Shown one piece after another: positions 11,983-25,383 of a DNA stretch of 49,788 nt. Location: positions 1 to 49,788 of the forward strand of contig JNEM01014966.1 of the NCBI GenBank assembly GCA_000697335.1. Direction: 5' to 3'. This stretch comes from Conidiobolus incongruus B7586 (taxonomy: Eukaryota > Entomophthoromycota > Entomophthoromycetes > Entomophthorales > Conidiobolaceae). The notes beneath the pieces were generated by a model. The model was not told the origin of the DNA. It saw nothing but the letters and a program-made list of their open reading frames with translations, and ran no database searches. Both the position numbers and the translations under genes were made by a program. Position 1 is the stretch's first letter. The number at the start of each line of letters is the position of its first letter.

Positions 11983-13784
11983 TGTATTAATATTTTTAAT
12001 AATGTTATTTGATTAATTTAATATCCTTTTAAATTATAAATATATATATATATGTATATATATATTTATATATATATGAGTATTGATATTGAAAAATGAA
12101 ATGAAAAAAAAATATGAATATAGTATTTTACTGAAGAAAAAATTAAAAAGATAAATTATTCTAGTCCCAAACATTATTTAAATTTCTTAGGAATTTAACC
12201 TCAATTTTAAATTAATTTTGATTAAAACAAGAATTTAAACGAAAATTAAATTGAAACACATAATTTGAACTTCTTATTTATCAATGAATAATGTAAAAAT
12301 AATTAATCAATTAAAAAAGCTTCAACGAAAGGTGAATGTATGTACATATATATAACTTATAGTATCCAATTTTATAATAATTGAGAACGATCAATCGCTT
12401 TATTTTAAATTATTAATTAGAAAAAGGGATCTAAAATCAAACTGGAGTAGCTTAGAGGGGTTTAATTTGATAGGATAGCATTTCATATCAAAGTTTTGTT
12501 TCATTGAATATTATTTTTGTTACAAATATACATTGTTAAAGTCATTATATAAATGATATTCAGATTATAATATAGACACATATAAACTACTTTAATTAAT
12601 AATCAATTGTCTAAACTAAAATCATTTTAATTTTAGATATATCATTTTTTATAATTTGATATCAGTAAAAAATGTTAATCAATTTAAACAAGATTTCAGG
12701 AAAATTCATCTCATTCTATAGAAAAATCTATTTATTTCCCCAACTTATTTGCCATTTCAATCAAAATCAATACTTTAATCAAAAAGATATTAAATTTTGT
12801 TGATTGACATATAACTGAAATTAGATATATATGTTCAATCATAATTATACTATATATAATAATTGATTTTGTTATTTGATTCGAGATATTAAATATTTAA
12901 TATGCACATTGGCTTAACTGGTATTAGAAAAAGTAGTTTTAATAATTATAAGTAAAATGCTTGGAAAAAGTATAAATATTAAATTTATCTATTAATTATA
13001 TAGCACTTTAAATATATTAAGTAACTCAAATATAATTTCACTAATCAATTATAAAAAAAATCAAATAAATTAGAATTTGAAAATAAAATTTGATCTAATT
13101 TAATTTTATAATGATTAGCCGCATGGTGACGAATTTAAATCATATGATATAGATATATATTTTATTGATATATTAGTGATAGTTTGATATTAAGATCATT
13201 TAAAACAACTGATATTGGTTGAAAAATAAAACCTTTTAAATTAAAAACTTTGTAATTTAAATAAATGATAAATATTTAATATAATTGGATAAATTTTATT
13301 TTATAGATATAGCTAGATACATATTCTAATTATAACATATATTATAATGTAAACTATTCAATAATATTGATTATTGCTATTGTTAAATAACTTGAGCTAT
13401 TATGTTTTCATTGGCATAAGTATTCAAATTTAATATTACAAATCTTTAATCACGTAATTATTAAAATAAAATTATTAAATAATTGAACCATTTCTTAAAA
13501 TAGTTGGAAATTTTTTAGCATATTTTCAACAGCATCCCTATAATGTATATTGTAATATAGCTGGATATATTTTATTATAAAATCATGATATAGTTACTAA
13601 TTGAAAAATTGATTTTTATCAAAATTTGTTTTTTTCAATTGAATTATCCCATAAAATTGAATATTAACTGAATTACATATTGATCCAATCAAAAATCATT
13701 AGTAAATTAACAAACCAAGTTCGTGTTCATTTACTCATCATTTCAAATTTAACTTTATTATTTATAATTCAATAATATCCAATC
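11983..13784. other. Divergent intergenic DNA between MAPKK and CENP-A genes
   Basis: 1.8 kb of AT-rich DNA with a (TA)n tract near 12039-12080. No gene is supported on either strand. It should contain both promoters, but no clear core element stands out. Confidence 0.5.
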
Positions 13785-14330
13785 ATGCCACCGAAAAGAG
13801 GAAGTGGACTGGCGAGAAGAGGGAAAGTAGGTAAACCTGGTAAAATAAGAGGTCTTGCAGCGAGAGGTCCTACGCCACCTGTACAAAGACGCTCACCTTC
13901 TAGGGATACAGAGGACTCAACCAGATCTGAAGAGCCCTCTTCAGCTACACCTCCTGGTATTTCTAAACCTGGAGAACCCATTGTTCCAGTCAAAAAAAGA
14001 CACAAACAAGGTTATAATGCACTGAGAGAGATTAGAAAGTACCAAAAGAGTACTGAACTTTTAATACCCAAGCTCCCATTTAGCAGAGTGGTTCGAGACA
14101 TTGCTAATGAGTTATTTGGTTCTGGGTTTAATCAAAGCGGTGGTTATGGAGCGGGGATTCGCTGGCAAAGCACAGCACTACTAGCTTTGCAAGAAGCTTC
14201 GGAAGCATTTTTAGTTCACCTGTTAGAGGATGCTAATTTGTGTGCTATTCACGCTAAACGTGTAACCATTATGGATAAAGATATTCGATTGGCAAGAAGA
14301 ATTCGAGGCATTACGTACGGTTTAGCTTAA
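13785..14330 (+). CDS. Centromeric histone H3 variant (CENP-A/Cse4/Cnp1)
   Basis: A single uninterrupted frame of 181 residues, the only protein gene here without introns. CENP-A replaces H3 in centromeric nucleosomes and marks the kinetochore site. The tail (about 1-75) is long, basic and Pro/Ser-rich and unlike canonical H3. The histone fold runs from [21 protein letters not shown] (79-99) to LARRIRG (169-175). CENP-A-type marks are IRWQ (Trp instead of Phe after loop 1), EDANL and the lack of a canonical H3 tail. The alpha-2 and alpha-3 regions remain close to H3 ([24 protein letters not shown]). Loop 1 is [18 protein letters not shown] (108-125): 18 residues lie between IA and RWQ where H3 has 7. 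Cse4-type proteins have only a 2-3 residue extension there. The frame and flanks are intact, so this is not an assembly artefact on its face. Confidence 0.9.
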   Translation: MPPKRGSGLARRGKVGKPGKIRGLAARGPTPPVQRRSPSRDTEDSTRSEEPSSATPPGISKPGEPIVPVKKRHKQGYNALREIRKYQKSTELLIPKLPFSRVVRDIANELFGSGFNQSGGYGAGIRWQSTALLALQEASEAFLVHLLEDANLCAIHAKRVTIMDKDIRLARRIRGITYGLA

Positions 14331-15267
14331 TTTCGTATCTTTGATTTTTATATCTTGTAATTATTGACTATTGTTTATACTCTATTCCAATTTTTTTAAT
14401 TGTTTAATGGAATTTGAGTCAAGTATTTTTTTAAATTGTTTTTAATACGAGTGTTACCAATCAAATCATCTTTCAATTCAAGATGATTATACTAACTTTT
14501 CATCTTTGTATCAACTAACTTCATAACTATTTTAAGTTTCTTTTCAATAAAATATAAAATAAATAAAATTAATTTTATATTAATACTATTTAATTTATTC
14601 AATTTTCTTAATTGTTTTCTTTATCATATATCATTTATTATAATTCTTACCCCATTCATACATTAAAGGATTAAATAAATTGAATTCAATTGAATTGATG
14701 ATGTAGACTCATTTATTTGATTGGTTCAATTCAATTCAACTTTCGCGTTTTTAATTTGAATTTGCTAATTTCAAAGGTAAAAATTTATGGAATTAAATTC
14801 TAAAGTATTATAATTTTGACAATTTTATAATATTAAATAATGATATTATATAAACGAATAGTAATATATAATGATAATTGCTTTTAATTTATAATTTTGT
14901 AATTTTGATATATGATAACCTGATTAATTATAAAATTGATTTTAAGTTGTACTGATAATTGAAGCTGATTTGTCACTGATGTTATTTGAATTATTTTTTG
15001 ATATTTTAACAAATAAAATGACTAATATTGGTAAATAATTGATAGTGATTACATTGTAAATATATGTATATATGATGAAGAGTAAATAATATATATAGAG
15101 AATGAAATATTAAAAAGCATTAAAAAATTGAGATTGAAAAAAATATGAATAAAATTATAAAAAAAAGTAAAAAAAGAAAAGATAAAAAGGTAAAGAATTT
15201 AAATATTGAAAAAATGATTATTTTAATATCAATACCATATAATATTTTATTATGATTGTAAAGGTAA
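14331..15267. other. AT-rich intergenic DNA, no gene seen
   Basis: No coding frame or RNA gene is visible. Around 14680-14745 there are several AATTCAATT repeats in both orientations beside an ATTGG box, without a nearby gene to explain them. Confidence 0.5.
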
Positions 15268-15349
15268 GACACTTTGGCGGAGTGGTTAACGCGGCGCCCT
15301 GCTAAGGCGTTTCCCTTTGGGAGCACAGGTTCGAATCCTGTAGGTGTCG
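15268..15349 (+). tRNA. tRNA-Ser(GCT)
   Basis: The 82-nt sequence folds as a class II tRNA. The acceptor stem is GACACTT/AGGTGTC with discriminator G. The D arm is GCG/CGC, and the anticodon arm is GCGCC-CTGCTAA-GGCGT with anticodon GCT (34-36). A long variable arm has a CCC/GGG stem, and the T arm is ACAGG-TTCGAAT-CCTGT. The A box (TGGCGGAGTGG) and B box (GGTTCGAATCC) Pol III promoter elements are intact. It has no intron. A T5 run about 25 nt downstream could terminate Pol III. An identical copy lies at 45424-45505. Confidence 0.97.
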
Positions 15350-17208
15350 TACTGGAATTTATTTGACACAATTTTTCATTGTCAAATCCCTTCATTTATT
15401 AATAGCTTTTTTCCAAGGTTCATTTCTATTTTTTTTAATATATTAAAATTTCTATATTTTTCACCCTAATTAGTTTGATTTTATAGTATGAAAATTTCTA
15501 AATCTGTATATTATAAATATTCACAAATCCTATCTAAATTATTACCAATTAAAGTAGATATATTTGAATATTAGATTTTCTAATTCATATTCCAAATTAT
15601 ACTATTTTTATATTTTTCAAATCTTTTGAATATATCAATATTTAATAATCAATGGAAAATCTGATAGAAAAAATTATAATATTATATCTTCTTGTGAGCA
15701 TTCTATTTAAAATTTCTTATATTATATATTTTATCATAAATTTAGTACTTCTGAATATATATTATACTACTTTTTCAAATTATAGAAATATTGTTAACAT
15801 TTTTATTATTAAAATCAAATAATTATCAGTAGTGCAGTACCATTTTTTCTATATCAAAAACTATGCATCAAATTCAATAGAATCGTATCGTCTTTAAATT
15901 AGAGAATATATGACCAATATTTATAACAGAAAAGTATACTATAGTATTTCTGCTACATCTACATTTGAAATTCTATATTAATTTATATAAATATTTGATT
16001 TTATTCTTAAATATCAACATCTGATAGCACTATATCGAATTGATTATTGAATATTGATATAACAATTATTTTCAAAAAATTGACTTTATAATTCTAAAAA
16101 TATATCACTAAATATATATATATATAATGACATTGAAAATATTTATTTTACTTATATTTGTTACAATTATAGTTATTTTGAATATAGAAAGAATATGGAA
16201 AATACTGATATTTAATACTGTCAACTTAAATCATCTTTATTAAAACTTGTACGGTATAAACTATAAAATTTAGTGGTAATTTCGGTCGGATATTTTCAAA
16301 TCACCACATATTATCTAACCACATTTCTATTACATAAAATTATTCTGATTCATCCACAATTTTCTGAAGATATGAATAATATTAAAACAAATTGTTAAAA
16401 TATAGACTCATATATGATTATGGATTATAATGTAAGTCTTCGAATCTAGTCATATATGTTAGTTACTTCTTCCGTACTTCTCTGAATAGAAATAATATTA
16501 ACATTAGCTATATCAATTAGGATATAATTCATGGAATTGAAATATGTTATAAGTTGACTAATTACTAAAAATATAGATATTTTTTTTCTCAAATTCTTGA
16601 CTATAACAATTATGAGAAAAATATCCTTCTAAATTGATAGTTCATGTGATAATGAATCAACATTTATATAAATTAGGTATCTGTTATTATATAATAAAAT
16701 GAATGATAACATTGAATTTATAAATATTTTAGTCACAATAATATTAGTTCACTATTTACCGAAATTCAGAATTTTTTTCAATCTAATTACACTGTTTGCC
16801 AAATAAAATCTATCTGTATCAATCATTCATTAAAATTAATGTTGAAGTTTGCATTGTTTTTGATATAGTATTGTAGAATAATTATATATTATATATACTT
16901 AAGTCATGAATTAACGCTTTATTTTAAAAAGCCTCTAAAACCTTATAGAAAAATATATTTCATACAAAGTGTGTAATATATATTTATGTAAGTATTTCCG
17001 TTTCTAAACTGAGACTAATTTAGCAAAAGATCGGATAATCTTATAATATAAAATCCTAGTTGAATCGATTTAAATTGACTTAATCGAAGATAGTTAAATA
17101 AAAATATTTTTAAAATAAATATATTGAAAATAATTATATTGATAAATTTAATTGAATTCTCTTGTCAATCCTATATAATATCTTAATAGTATATAACATA
17201 ATTGAATA
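15350..17208. other. AT-rich intergenic DNA, no gene seen
   Basis: 1.86 kb with no exon-like segment, RNA gene or repeat that I can recognise. The final few hundred bases must hold the ERG1 promoter, but no TATA or CCAAT element is distinctive. Confidence 0.5.
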
Positions 17209-18910
17209 ATGGAAATCCCCTTGGATACTGATATTATACCCTATGTAAGTAGTATGCAATTTAATATTCAACTTTATATTGATAGATGATTTTTTAGAAT
17301 AATACAATTTATGATGTTATTATTGTTGGTAGCGGTATTTTAGGGAGTACATTAGCTTACACTTGGTCAAAACATAATAGAAACATTTTATTAATAGGTA
17401 ATTTAAGTTTTATATCAATAATCACGATTTATTCATCTAGATTTAGAGAGGGATTTCAGTGAACCTGATCGTATTGTTGGAGAATTACTTCAGCCCAAGG
17501 GATACCAAACACTCTGTGAGTTGGGCCTCAAAGATTGCTTGGAAGGTATTGACAGTATTGAGTGTAAAGGTTATTCCGTGTTTTTCGAGGGAAACCCTGT
17601 TGACATTCCATACACTATCAATCCATCAACGAATCAAAGTTATAAAGGTAGATCCTTTCACCACGGCAGATTTGTACAGAAGCTTAGAGAGAGTGCTCTG
17701 AAGCAGCCTCAAGTCACCAAGCTCGAAGCTACAGTAACAAAACTGATCACCGATCCTGACTGTCCAGAAAGAATTGTTGGGGTCCAGTTCAAAACTGGCG
17801 ATCAAAAGGAAGCTCAAATTGCTTTAGCTGACTTAACAGTTATAAGTGATGGTTGTTTCTCTAAATTTAGAAAGGCAGTCCACGATAAGTCCTCAAAGAC
17901 TTTATCTACATTCTGTGGTTATATTCTGAAGGATTGTCAGTTACCCTATCCCAACAAAGGTCACGTGGTTTTGACGCGTACTGGACCCGTTCTCTTATAT
18001 CAGATCGGTACTAATGAAACTAGAGTTCTTGTCGACGTCTTGGGTGAGTTGCCCAGCAATTCCAGCGGTGATCTTACCAAGTTCATGCTTGAACAGGTGG
18101 CTGTCGATCTTCCTGAGAGTATTCAACCCAGCTTCATTGATGCTTGTAAAACGCAGAGAGTCAGAACGATGCCCAATAGCTATCTTCCCCCTTCCAACAG
18201 ATTGCGCGAAGGTGTCTTAGTATTAGGCGATGCACTTAACATGAGACATCCTCTCACTGGAGGCGGTATGACTGTTGCACTCATAGATGTCGATATTTTA
18301 TCGCGTCTATTCGATCCATCAATTGTCAAAAGCTTGGATGATTTCCAAATCGTTAGAAATCAGATTGAACAATTCTACTGGGAGAGAAAGTCATCCAGTA
18401 CAAATATCAATGTTTTAGCTTGTGCTCTCCACGCTCTATTCCAGTCTAAAGGTAAATTACCCATTCATTCATATGAGATAAAATTTGCTTATAATATTAT
18501 TAGATTACAATTCATTCTGTTTACAAAAAGGCTGCTATGAATATTTCTTACTAGGTGGTGAATGTGTTAACGGTCCTGTCAGCTTCTTATCAGGGTAACA
18601 TACAATACATAAACTTTAATATCAACTCAACTAATTTTATTGTCATAGAATCAATGGAAATCTCCTATATCTTACTACTCACTTCTATCTCGTATGCCTT
18701 TACTCCCAACTCAGTCTAATTCTCTCATCACGCAATCCCTTTGAATTCATCCAAAAATCCACCACTGCTCTCACTCTCCTGTTGACAGGAAGTAAAATAT
18801 TTTTACCTCTAGTCTGGGATGAATTCAACTATTATTTCACCAATTCCAAATTCTTAATCAAATTCTTCGGTTTGATCAGTTTAATCGTTGGTTTAAAATA
18901 TATCATCTAA
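17209..18910 (+). CDS. ERG1: Squalene epoxidase (squalene monooxygenase)
   Basis: Exons 17209-17244, 17298-17397, 17441-18451, 18555-18594 and 18649-18910 give 482 residues. The FAD-dependent ER enzyme turns squalene into 2,3-oxidosqualene, the first oxygen-requiring step of ergosterol synthesis and the target of terbinafine. The dinucleotide-binding motif is YDVIIVGSGILGS (17-29). Next come RIVGELLQPKG (the family usually has LLQPGG), the DG motif VISDGCFSKFR (about 180-190), and the hallmark FAD-binding block GDALNMRHPLTGGGM (308-322). The C-terminal ~100 residues are hydrophobic, with likely membrane helices, as in fungal Erg1. The length matches the family (about 480-500). The first exon has only 12 codons, and its donor site is preserved in the pseudogene copy at 26892, which supports this start. 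Confidence 0.95.
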
Positions 18911-20059
18911 TTTATTCCTTTCAAAATGTTAAATAGCTAATAAATATTAAATAATTTAATTATAAAACTTTTAAAGTTTGCCTTGGATAATTGTTCAATT
19001 TGAGATTGCAGTGTTGGAAGAAATATATTGAATTGAATTAGAATTATATTAGACAATATTAACTGTTAGACATATTTATCGTAATGTTTAAGTTCAAAAG
19101 ATTGTATTCAATATATATTTTTAATATATTATTATACATATAATGTATATTAATACTAATTCAAATCCTAATATAACTAACTTAAAAATTTTGAATTAAT
19201 CTACAATGATATAAAGTTTTTAATGTATGAAGCTCAATCCAAAGTACAAGTTAATATATAATATTTATATATGTATTCAGATTCTTTCGAATTATTCATT
19301 AACAAAAATACTTTAACATTGATTGATTTGGTTTGAAAAATATTTCAGCATATTTTGATCCAAAACCCTGTGCCTTAAATTGATAAATTCTGATTTACTC
19401 AAATTTAATTTACCCAAAAAATTGTTAAATTAGGAAATGTATATTTTATTCAAGTAATAAAACACTCAATTAACATACTTAAGTTGGAAAAATATTATTT
19501 TTACTATATAAAAAGGAAATATTTCAATATTACTAAAATTTGAATAACCATATTAGTTTATATTATTCAACTCAAATTTAATATATCAATAAAAAAAACT
19601 TTGTGTTCAGGATAATTGTAGTTTACAGGAGCTTCCTGAGTCCAGCCATATTAACAAATAAAATGTTATTATTTAAAATTTATATTTGAAAGACAAATAT
19701 AATTTAAAATATTAATGATAATATTATAAGATTATATTATGGTTAAAAATTTTTTATCTTTTTTCAATAACTCAAAGTTTATTCTCACTAAATTATCCTC
19801 ATTAAATAATCAAATAATATCTAATAAAAATGTGTTTAGAAAGGATTATAAGGGAATTAACCAATATTTTTATAATCCAAACCTAATTATAAATCTTTTA
19901 ATGCACAAAATAGAATATTTTTGAATGGTTTTTAATGAAATCATATTATTTATTATATTATATAAGGAAACTAATGATAATTATATCAATATATATCTGA
20001 ATATATAATAATTATTATTTCAAAAATATATTACAGTAAAATTCTTTAACTATTATTTG
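18911..20059. other. AT-rich intergenic DNA, no gene seen
   Basis: No supported gene. The open frame at 19739-19924 is made of AT-rich codons and resembles no family. The stretch ends at the target site of the LTR element. Confidence 0.5.
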
Positions 20060-20064
20060 AATTC

Positions 20065-20464
20065 TGTTAAAAGACTAGTTCTTTAAATTCTTATATATAC
20101 TTTCATATAATCTAATTAACTATTAATTATATGATTAATTTATACTTATATAGTTAAATTAATTGTATAAATAGTATTAAATCATCTAATAAACTAGGTT
20201 CCTTTTTTTTCCTCTCAATTCTTACTATTTTTTACTTTTACACTATTTTTAAAATTGAGACTATATTCTATTAATATTGTAGGATATTAACACTACCTAA
20301 TATAAATCTTAATATATCAATGATTTATCCTAGTTTGAAGCTTAATTAAACTTTGTTTACACTTGCACACTACAGCTACATTATATTATTATGTTTTACA
20401 CCACACTACTTTTATATTAAGTTTTCCTCTACACTATATTAGTTTAACTACCACTATACTTATA
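20065..20464 (+). repeat. Left LTR of the chromovirus
   Basis: 400 bp, starting TGTTAA, matching the right LTR end to end without indels. It carries AT-rich promoter-like DNA and a run of pyrimidines in the middle. Confidence 0.92.
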
Positions 20465-23400
20465 TAGTAACAGCAATAAAACTGTTAAAAACCTACTAGA
20501 TATTAATAACTATCTATATCAAACCTAATTATTACTATTTTAAATTTTATCTATAATTTATTTTATTTAAATTTAACACTATATACTATAATACCACTAA
20601 AAAAAAAGATACCCTTATATTATTTTAATGATGATAACAGCTTAATTACTAAGTGAATCTAAGACTTTAATTTTTAAAAACTTATTACCCTCTAAAAAGC
20701 TTATATTAGACAACTTTTGATTAAAAAAAACATATCTCAAAAAGCTTAAATCTAACAAACCAGCTACTTCACTATAATTAATACATTAAACCACTTCTTT
20801 AATAACTTTAAAAACAAATTAACTACTTATAATAGTTTAAAAAACCTTTACAAACTTGAAAACTACTTTAAAAACATAAAGAATTACCTTGATTTAATTC
20901 TTGATGAAAATCTAAAGAATATCCTTAAATTAGCTACTTTTTTTTTGGAAAAATTTATTTATACTTGGTAATTAACTTATTACAAGTTTAATCCTAAAAA
21001 ATCTTCAAGAAAATAACCTACTACAAAGATACAAACTTTTAAACAATTGGAAAAAGCTTTTAAAGAGAGGTATTACCTAAAAAATCAAGTTTAATTAACA
21101 AGAGAAAAGCTTTCCCAACTTAAATAAAAAACTTCTACAAGATAATTAATTGAGAAATTTAATAAGATATATTTAAATATATTAAATATCACTAAAGAAG
21201 AATAAATCCACAAATTATTATAATGCTATAACCCTCAAGTGAAGCTCTAATTAGTTAATAGGGAACACTTTGATAATATGTTTTTTTCTAACATTTATGA
21301 TATAGTAATTATAATTAATAATATCTTTTACTTTATAACTAAATTTTCCCACCCTAAAAATTAATCTTTTAAATTTTACTTTAACCCACTTAAGTTTTAA
21401 ATGATAGATGTTTCTGCTTTAAAGCTTCATAAGAAAACCTTTAGTGAAAAAGCTAAAGCCTACTTAAAAGTAAACAAAGGTTATTATTACTACTAAAAAA
21501 CTTAAGTTAATTATAAAGCTAACAAATACCTTTTAAAAAAGCAACATCTATTTAATTTTTAATAATTTTAACTTACCAACTATAAATCAAACTTGAATAA
21601 TATTAATATAACCTTAAAATTACCCCTTTCACAATTAGTTAGCAGATTCTAATCTAATCCACAAAAATTCTAATAAACCAATGATTCCACAAATTAAACT
21701 ATGTATACTAAAAAAATCCAACTGATTAAACCACTAGAAACTAAAAATATTCTAGTAACTAATTTACCTTATAATTCTTTACCTTTAACTATCACCCTAT
21801 TGTTTGTGTTAACTAGTTTTTTTATAATTACACTTATTAGTGTTTTAATTAACTTTAGTTGTTTTAGTTATATTATTTCTTTTTTTATTATTGTAAAGCT
21901 ATCTTTACCTACTTAAAAAAGTAACTTAATAATTAAATATACTAACAACTTAATAGAGTAAACATTTAGTACTATATCTAGATATTTATCACTACTTCTT
22001 AACTACTCCCAATATATTAAATTTTTAGTTGGTAACATTGGTTATAATTTTATACTAGGTTAAAATTAATTTAAATATCATAGTTTTATATCTATAGATA
22101 TTACCTTAGAAAGCTACAAATTTATTTTTTTCACATTCCAAAAAAAATTAGTGGAATTAATCTTAAAAAATCTATATTACCCTACTATAAAACTATTAAA
22201 TACTTTACCTAACACTAACTTTATAATTGTAGCAAATAATTTTATTATTATAAGTAAAAATCAATGTAAAAAGCTAATCAAAAACCTAAATAATTTATAG
22301 GGATATATATTTGTTTATTATTCATTTATTAACACTTTATCTATTGATTTTAATGAAGTTATATCTAATAACCACTTCCTATACAATACAGTAAGTTAAT
22401 TTGCTAATGTTTTTGAACTTGTGAATAAATTACCACTTAAACATAATATTAAACACAAAATTAAATTAATCCCTGGTATACAACTATACTTAAAACTTAC
22501 TTACCATTTATCTCTTGAACAATACTAAACTTTAAAAGAAGAAATCCAAAAACTACTTAAAAATAGGTATATTAGACTTTCTTCTTCACTATAAAAATCT
22601 CTAATCTTTTTTATATAAAAGGTTGATGGTGGTTAGAGATTATATATTAATAACTATGTTTTAAACTCTAAAACTATTAAGGATAAAACCCTATTATTAA
22701 ACCTATATAATGTTAGGGATAAACTACTTAAATCAACTATATTTACTAAATTAAATGTTAAGAATAGGTATTACAACATTAAAGTTGAAGAAGATTCTAT
22801 CCTTTTAACTATTTTCAACACTCTTTTAAGCTACTATAAATTTACTGTTATAAACTTTAAATTGTGTAATACCTTTGTAACTTTCACTTAATTCATCAAT
22901 TCCCTTTTTAACCTTGTTTTTAATAACTTTGTTATTACTTACTTTGATAATATCTTAATCTATTTAAAAACTAAAGAAGAATATATTTAACATGTTAATT
23001 AAATTTTACAAATTATTTAAGAACATAAATTACCTTTAAAATTATTAAAATACATCTTTGGTACTTCTTCTATCTTTTTCTATAGTTATATTGTTTCCTC
23101 TTAAGGAATTAATATTGATCTAACTAAACTTAATAGTGTTAAAGTTTTTATTATACCTATAAACAAAGATTAACTTATGTTTATATTTAGATTATTGAAT
23201 TACTTTAAAGATTTCATTGATTTTTTTGTTGAACTTATTGTTTTTTTTACTAATCTTTTAAAGAAAGACTCTCTTTTTAAATAAACCCTACTATACACTT
23301 TCTACATAAATACTTTAATTTTCTATATTACTAATGCTTTTGCTTTATCTATCTTTAATCTAAAACTACCTACTATTATTTTTACTAACTTTAATTCTTT

Positions 23401-25383
23401 TGCAATTAGTAGATAATTAACTTAGTTTGAATTTAATTTATATTTTACCTTATAACTATAAGATAAAATAATAAATAAAAAAGAACAAGTTGAGTTTAAC
23501 TTTACAAATGTTACTTTAAAACTAATAACATTCTGGTTAAGAAAAATAAAACCAGCTGAATTGAAATACCTAGTTTATAAATAAAAACTCTTTGCTTTAG
23601 TAGAAATAATTAAAAATCACTTATATTTCTTATCCTGCAACTTTTTCTTAACACTTATAAATTATAAATCACTTATCTACTTAAATACTTAGAAGTATTT
23701 ATTAAGAAAACAAGTTAAATAAATTAAAATTATCTAAGCTTACCTTTTCTTTATTTAATATCTCTTAGGTTAATAAAACTATGTTACAGATACTTTGTTA
23801 AAAAATCTTACATACTTACCCTTTTATTCTAATTATAAAAATCCAGCAAATATTAACTTAATGATTATTAATGAAGGAAATAAAAAATTTATTAAATTAC
23901 TTTAAGAAACACTGTTAAATAATAATTTCTTTATTTTAATTAAAGAAGAACTCTTTAAACTATTAGAAAACTAACTAAAATATGTCAAAAGATTTAAAAT
24001 TATCAATAATTTACTATACTATAATGATTATTTATATATTCCTAACATTCCTAAGATTTAACAAACAATATTTAATGAATGCTATAACTTACTTGTTAGA
24101 GGACATCAAAACTAGTTAAAAACTACTAAGAGAATTAAAACAAAGTATTACTAGCTTTCCCTAATTAAATCAGTTTAGAAATACACTAATACCTGTGATA
24201 TATGCTAAAGAACTAAATATAATACTTAATTAAAATATAGTAAACTTATTCCTTTATAAGTCTTTAATAAAACTTAATAACAAATCCAATTTAATTTCAT
24301 AGAAATCCTTAAATTAACAAATAGTTATAATAACTTACTAATTGTAATTGATTCATTTTTTAAATATGTTTATTTTATTCCTTGTTTCAAAACTTCTACA
24401 GCTAAAGATGTTATATAATTGTTATTCTCTAATATCTTTACCTACTATAGAATTCCACAAACTATTATATCTAATAAAGATACACAATTCAACTTTTGAT
24501 TTTAGAAGTTACTATCCTCTTCCTTTAAAATTAACCTAGCTATGTCTACTACCAATCATTATTAAACCAATAAACTTGTTGAAAAAACTATTAAAACCTT
24601 GAAGTAAATGATTAGAGCCTATATTAACACTAATTAGTTAAATTAAGATACTTATATCTACTAACTCTAATATTTATTCAACACCTTTATCAATAAATCA
24701 ACAGGTTTTAGCTTTTATTTCATTAATTATAGTAAACACCTTAACTTAATAATTACTCTAAAACTTTAAATCAACTTACCTTTAGACATTGTTGAATTTT
24801 AATCTAATATCAAACATATTAATTCTTTTGTTAAATTTAACTTAGAAGAAAATCAAAGGATTATAAAACAACAATACTTAAAGTTATCTAGAAACCCTTT
24901 TAAATATAAAACTAGTATGTTTATATACTTAGAACAATTTACCTTTAAACCTACCCTACTTAAATCTAGCTTAAATCCCAAATACTTACTATTATATTAT
25001 AGTCCCTATAAAATTTAATCTATTGATTTAAATTTTGAAAATATTACCTTGGAATTACCTTTAACTTTAAGGATTAACCTTACCTTTCACATATCCAAAA
25101 TTAAACCATACTTTGAAAATTTTGACACTTTTCTTAATTGATTAAAAACCCTAAAACTAGATCTAATTATTAATTAAGATAGAGAAGAAAAATACTATAT
25201 TGATTACATAATTAAATCTAAATTTGTTAGGAATAAGCTTTATTTTTATGTAAAATAGATAGGTTATCTTATTAAAGAAGCTATATAAAAACCTCTAGAA
25301 AATATTAAGAATACCTTAGCTTATTATACCTATTTGTAAAAAAATTAGGGAGTGTGTTTCTTTTAAGAAACCTACTAGGGGAG

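Noticed and set aside
12039-12080. TA-rich tract as a possible functional element
   Set aside because: Simple (TA)n runs are frequent across the window and carry no specific signal.
13769-14005. 78-codon open frame antisense to CENP-A
   Set aside because: It overlaps the well-supported CENP-A frame and has no independent signal.
15120-15395. 91-codon frame antisense over the tRNA gene
   Set aside because: It runs through the tRNA-Ser sequence and AT-rich flank and is not coding.
21701-24539. Short open frames inside the retroelement
   Set aside because: They are fragments of the fossil chromovirus or chance frames in it, not host genes.
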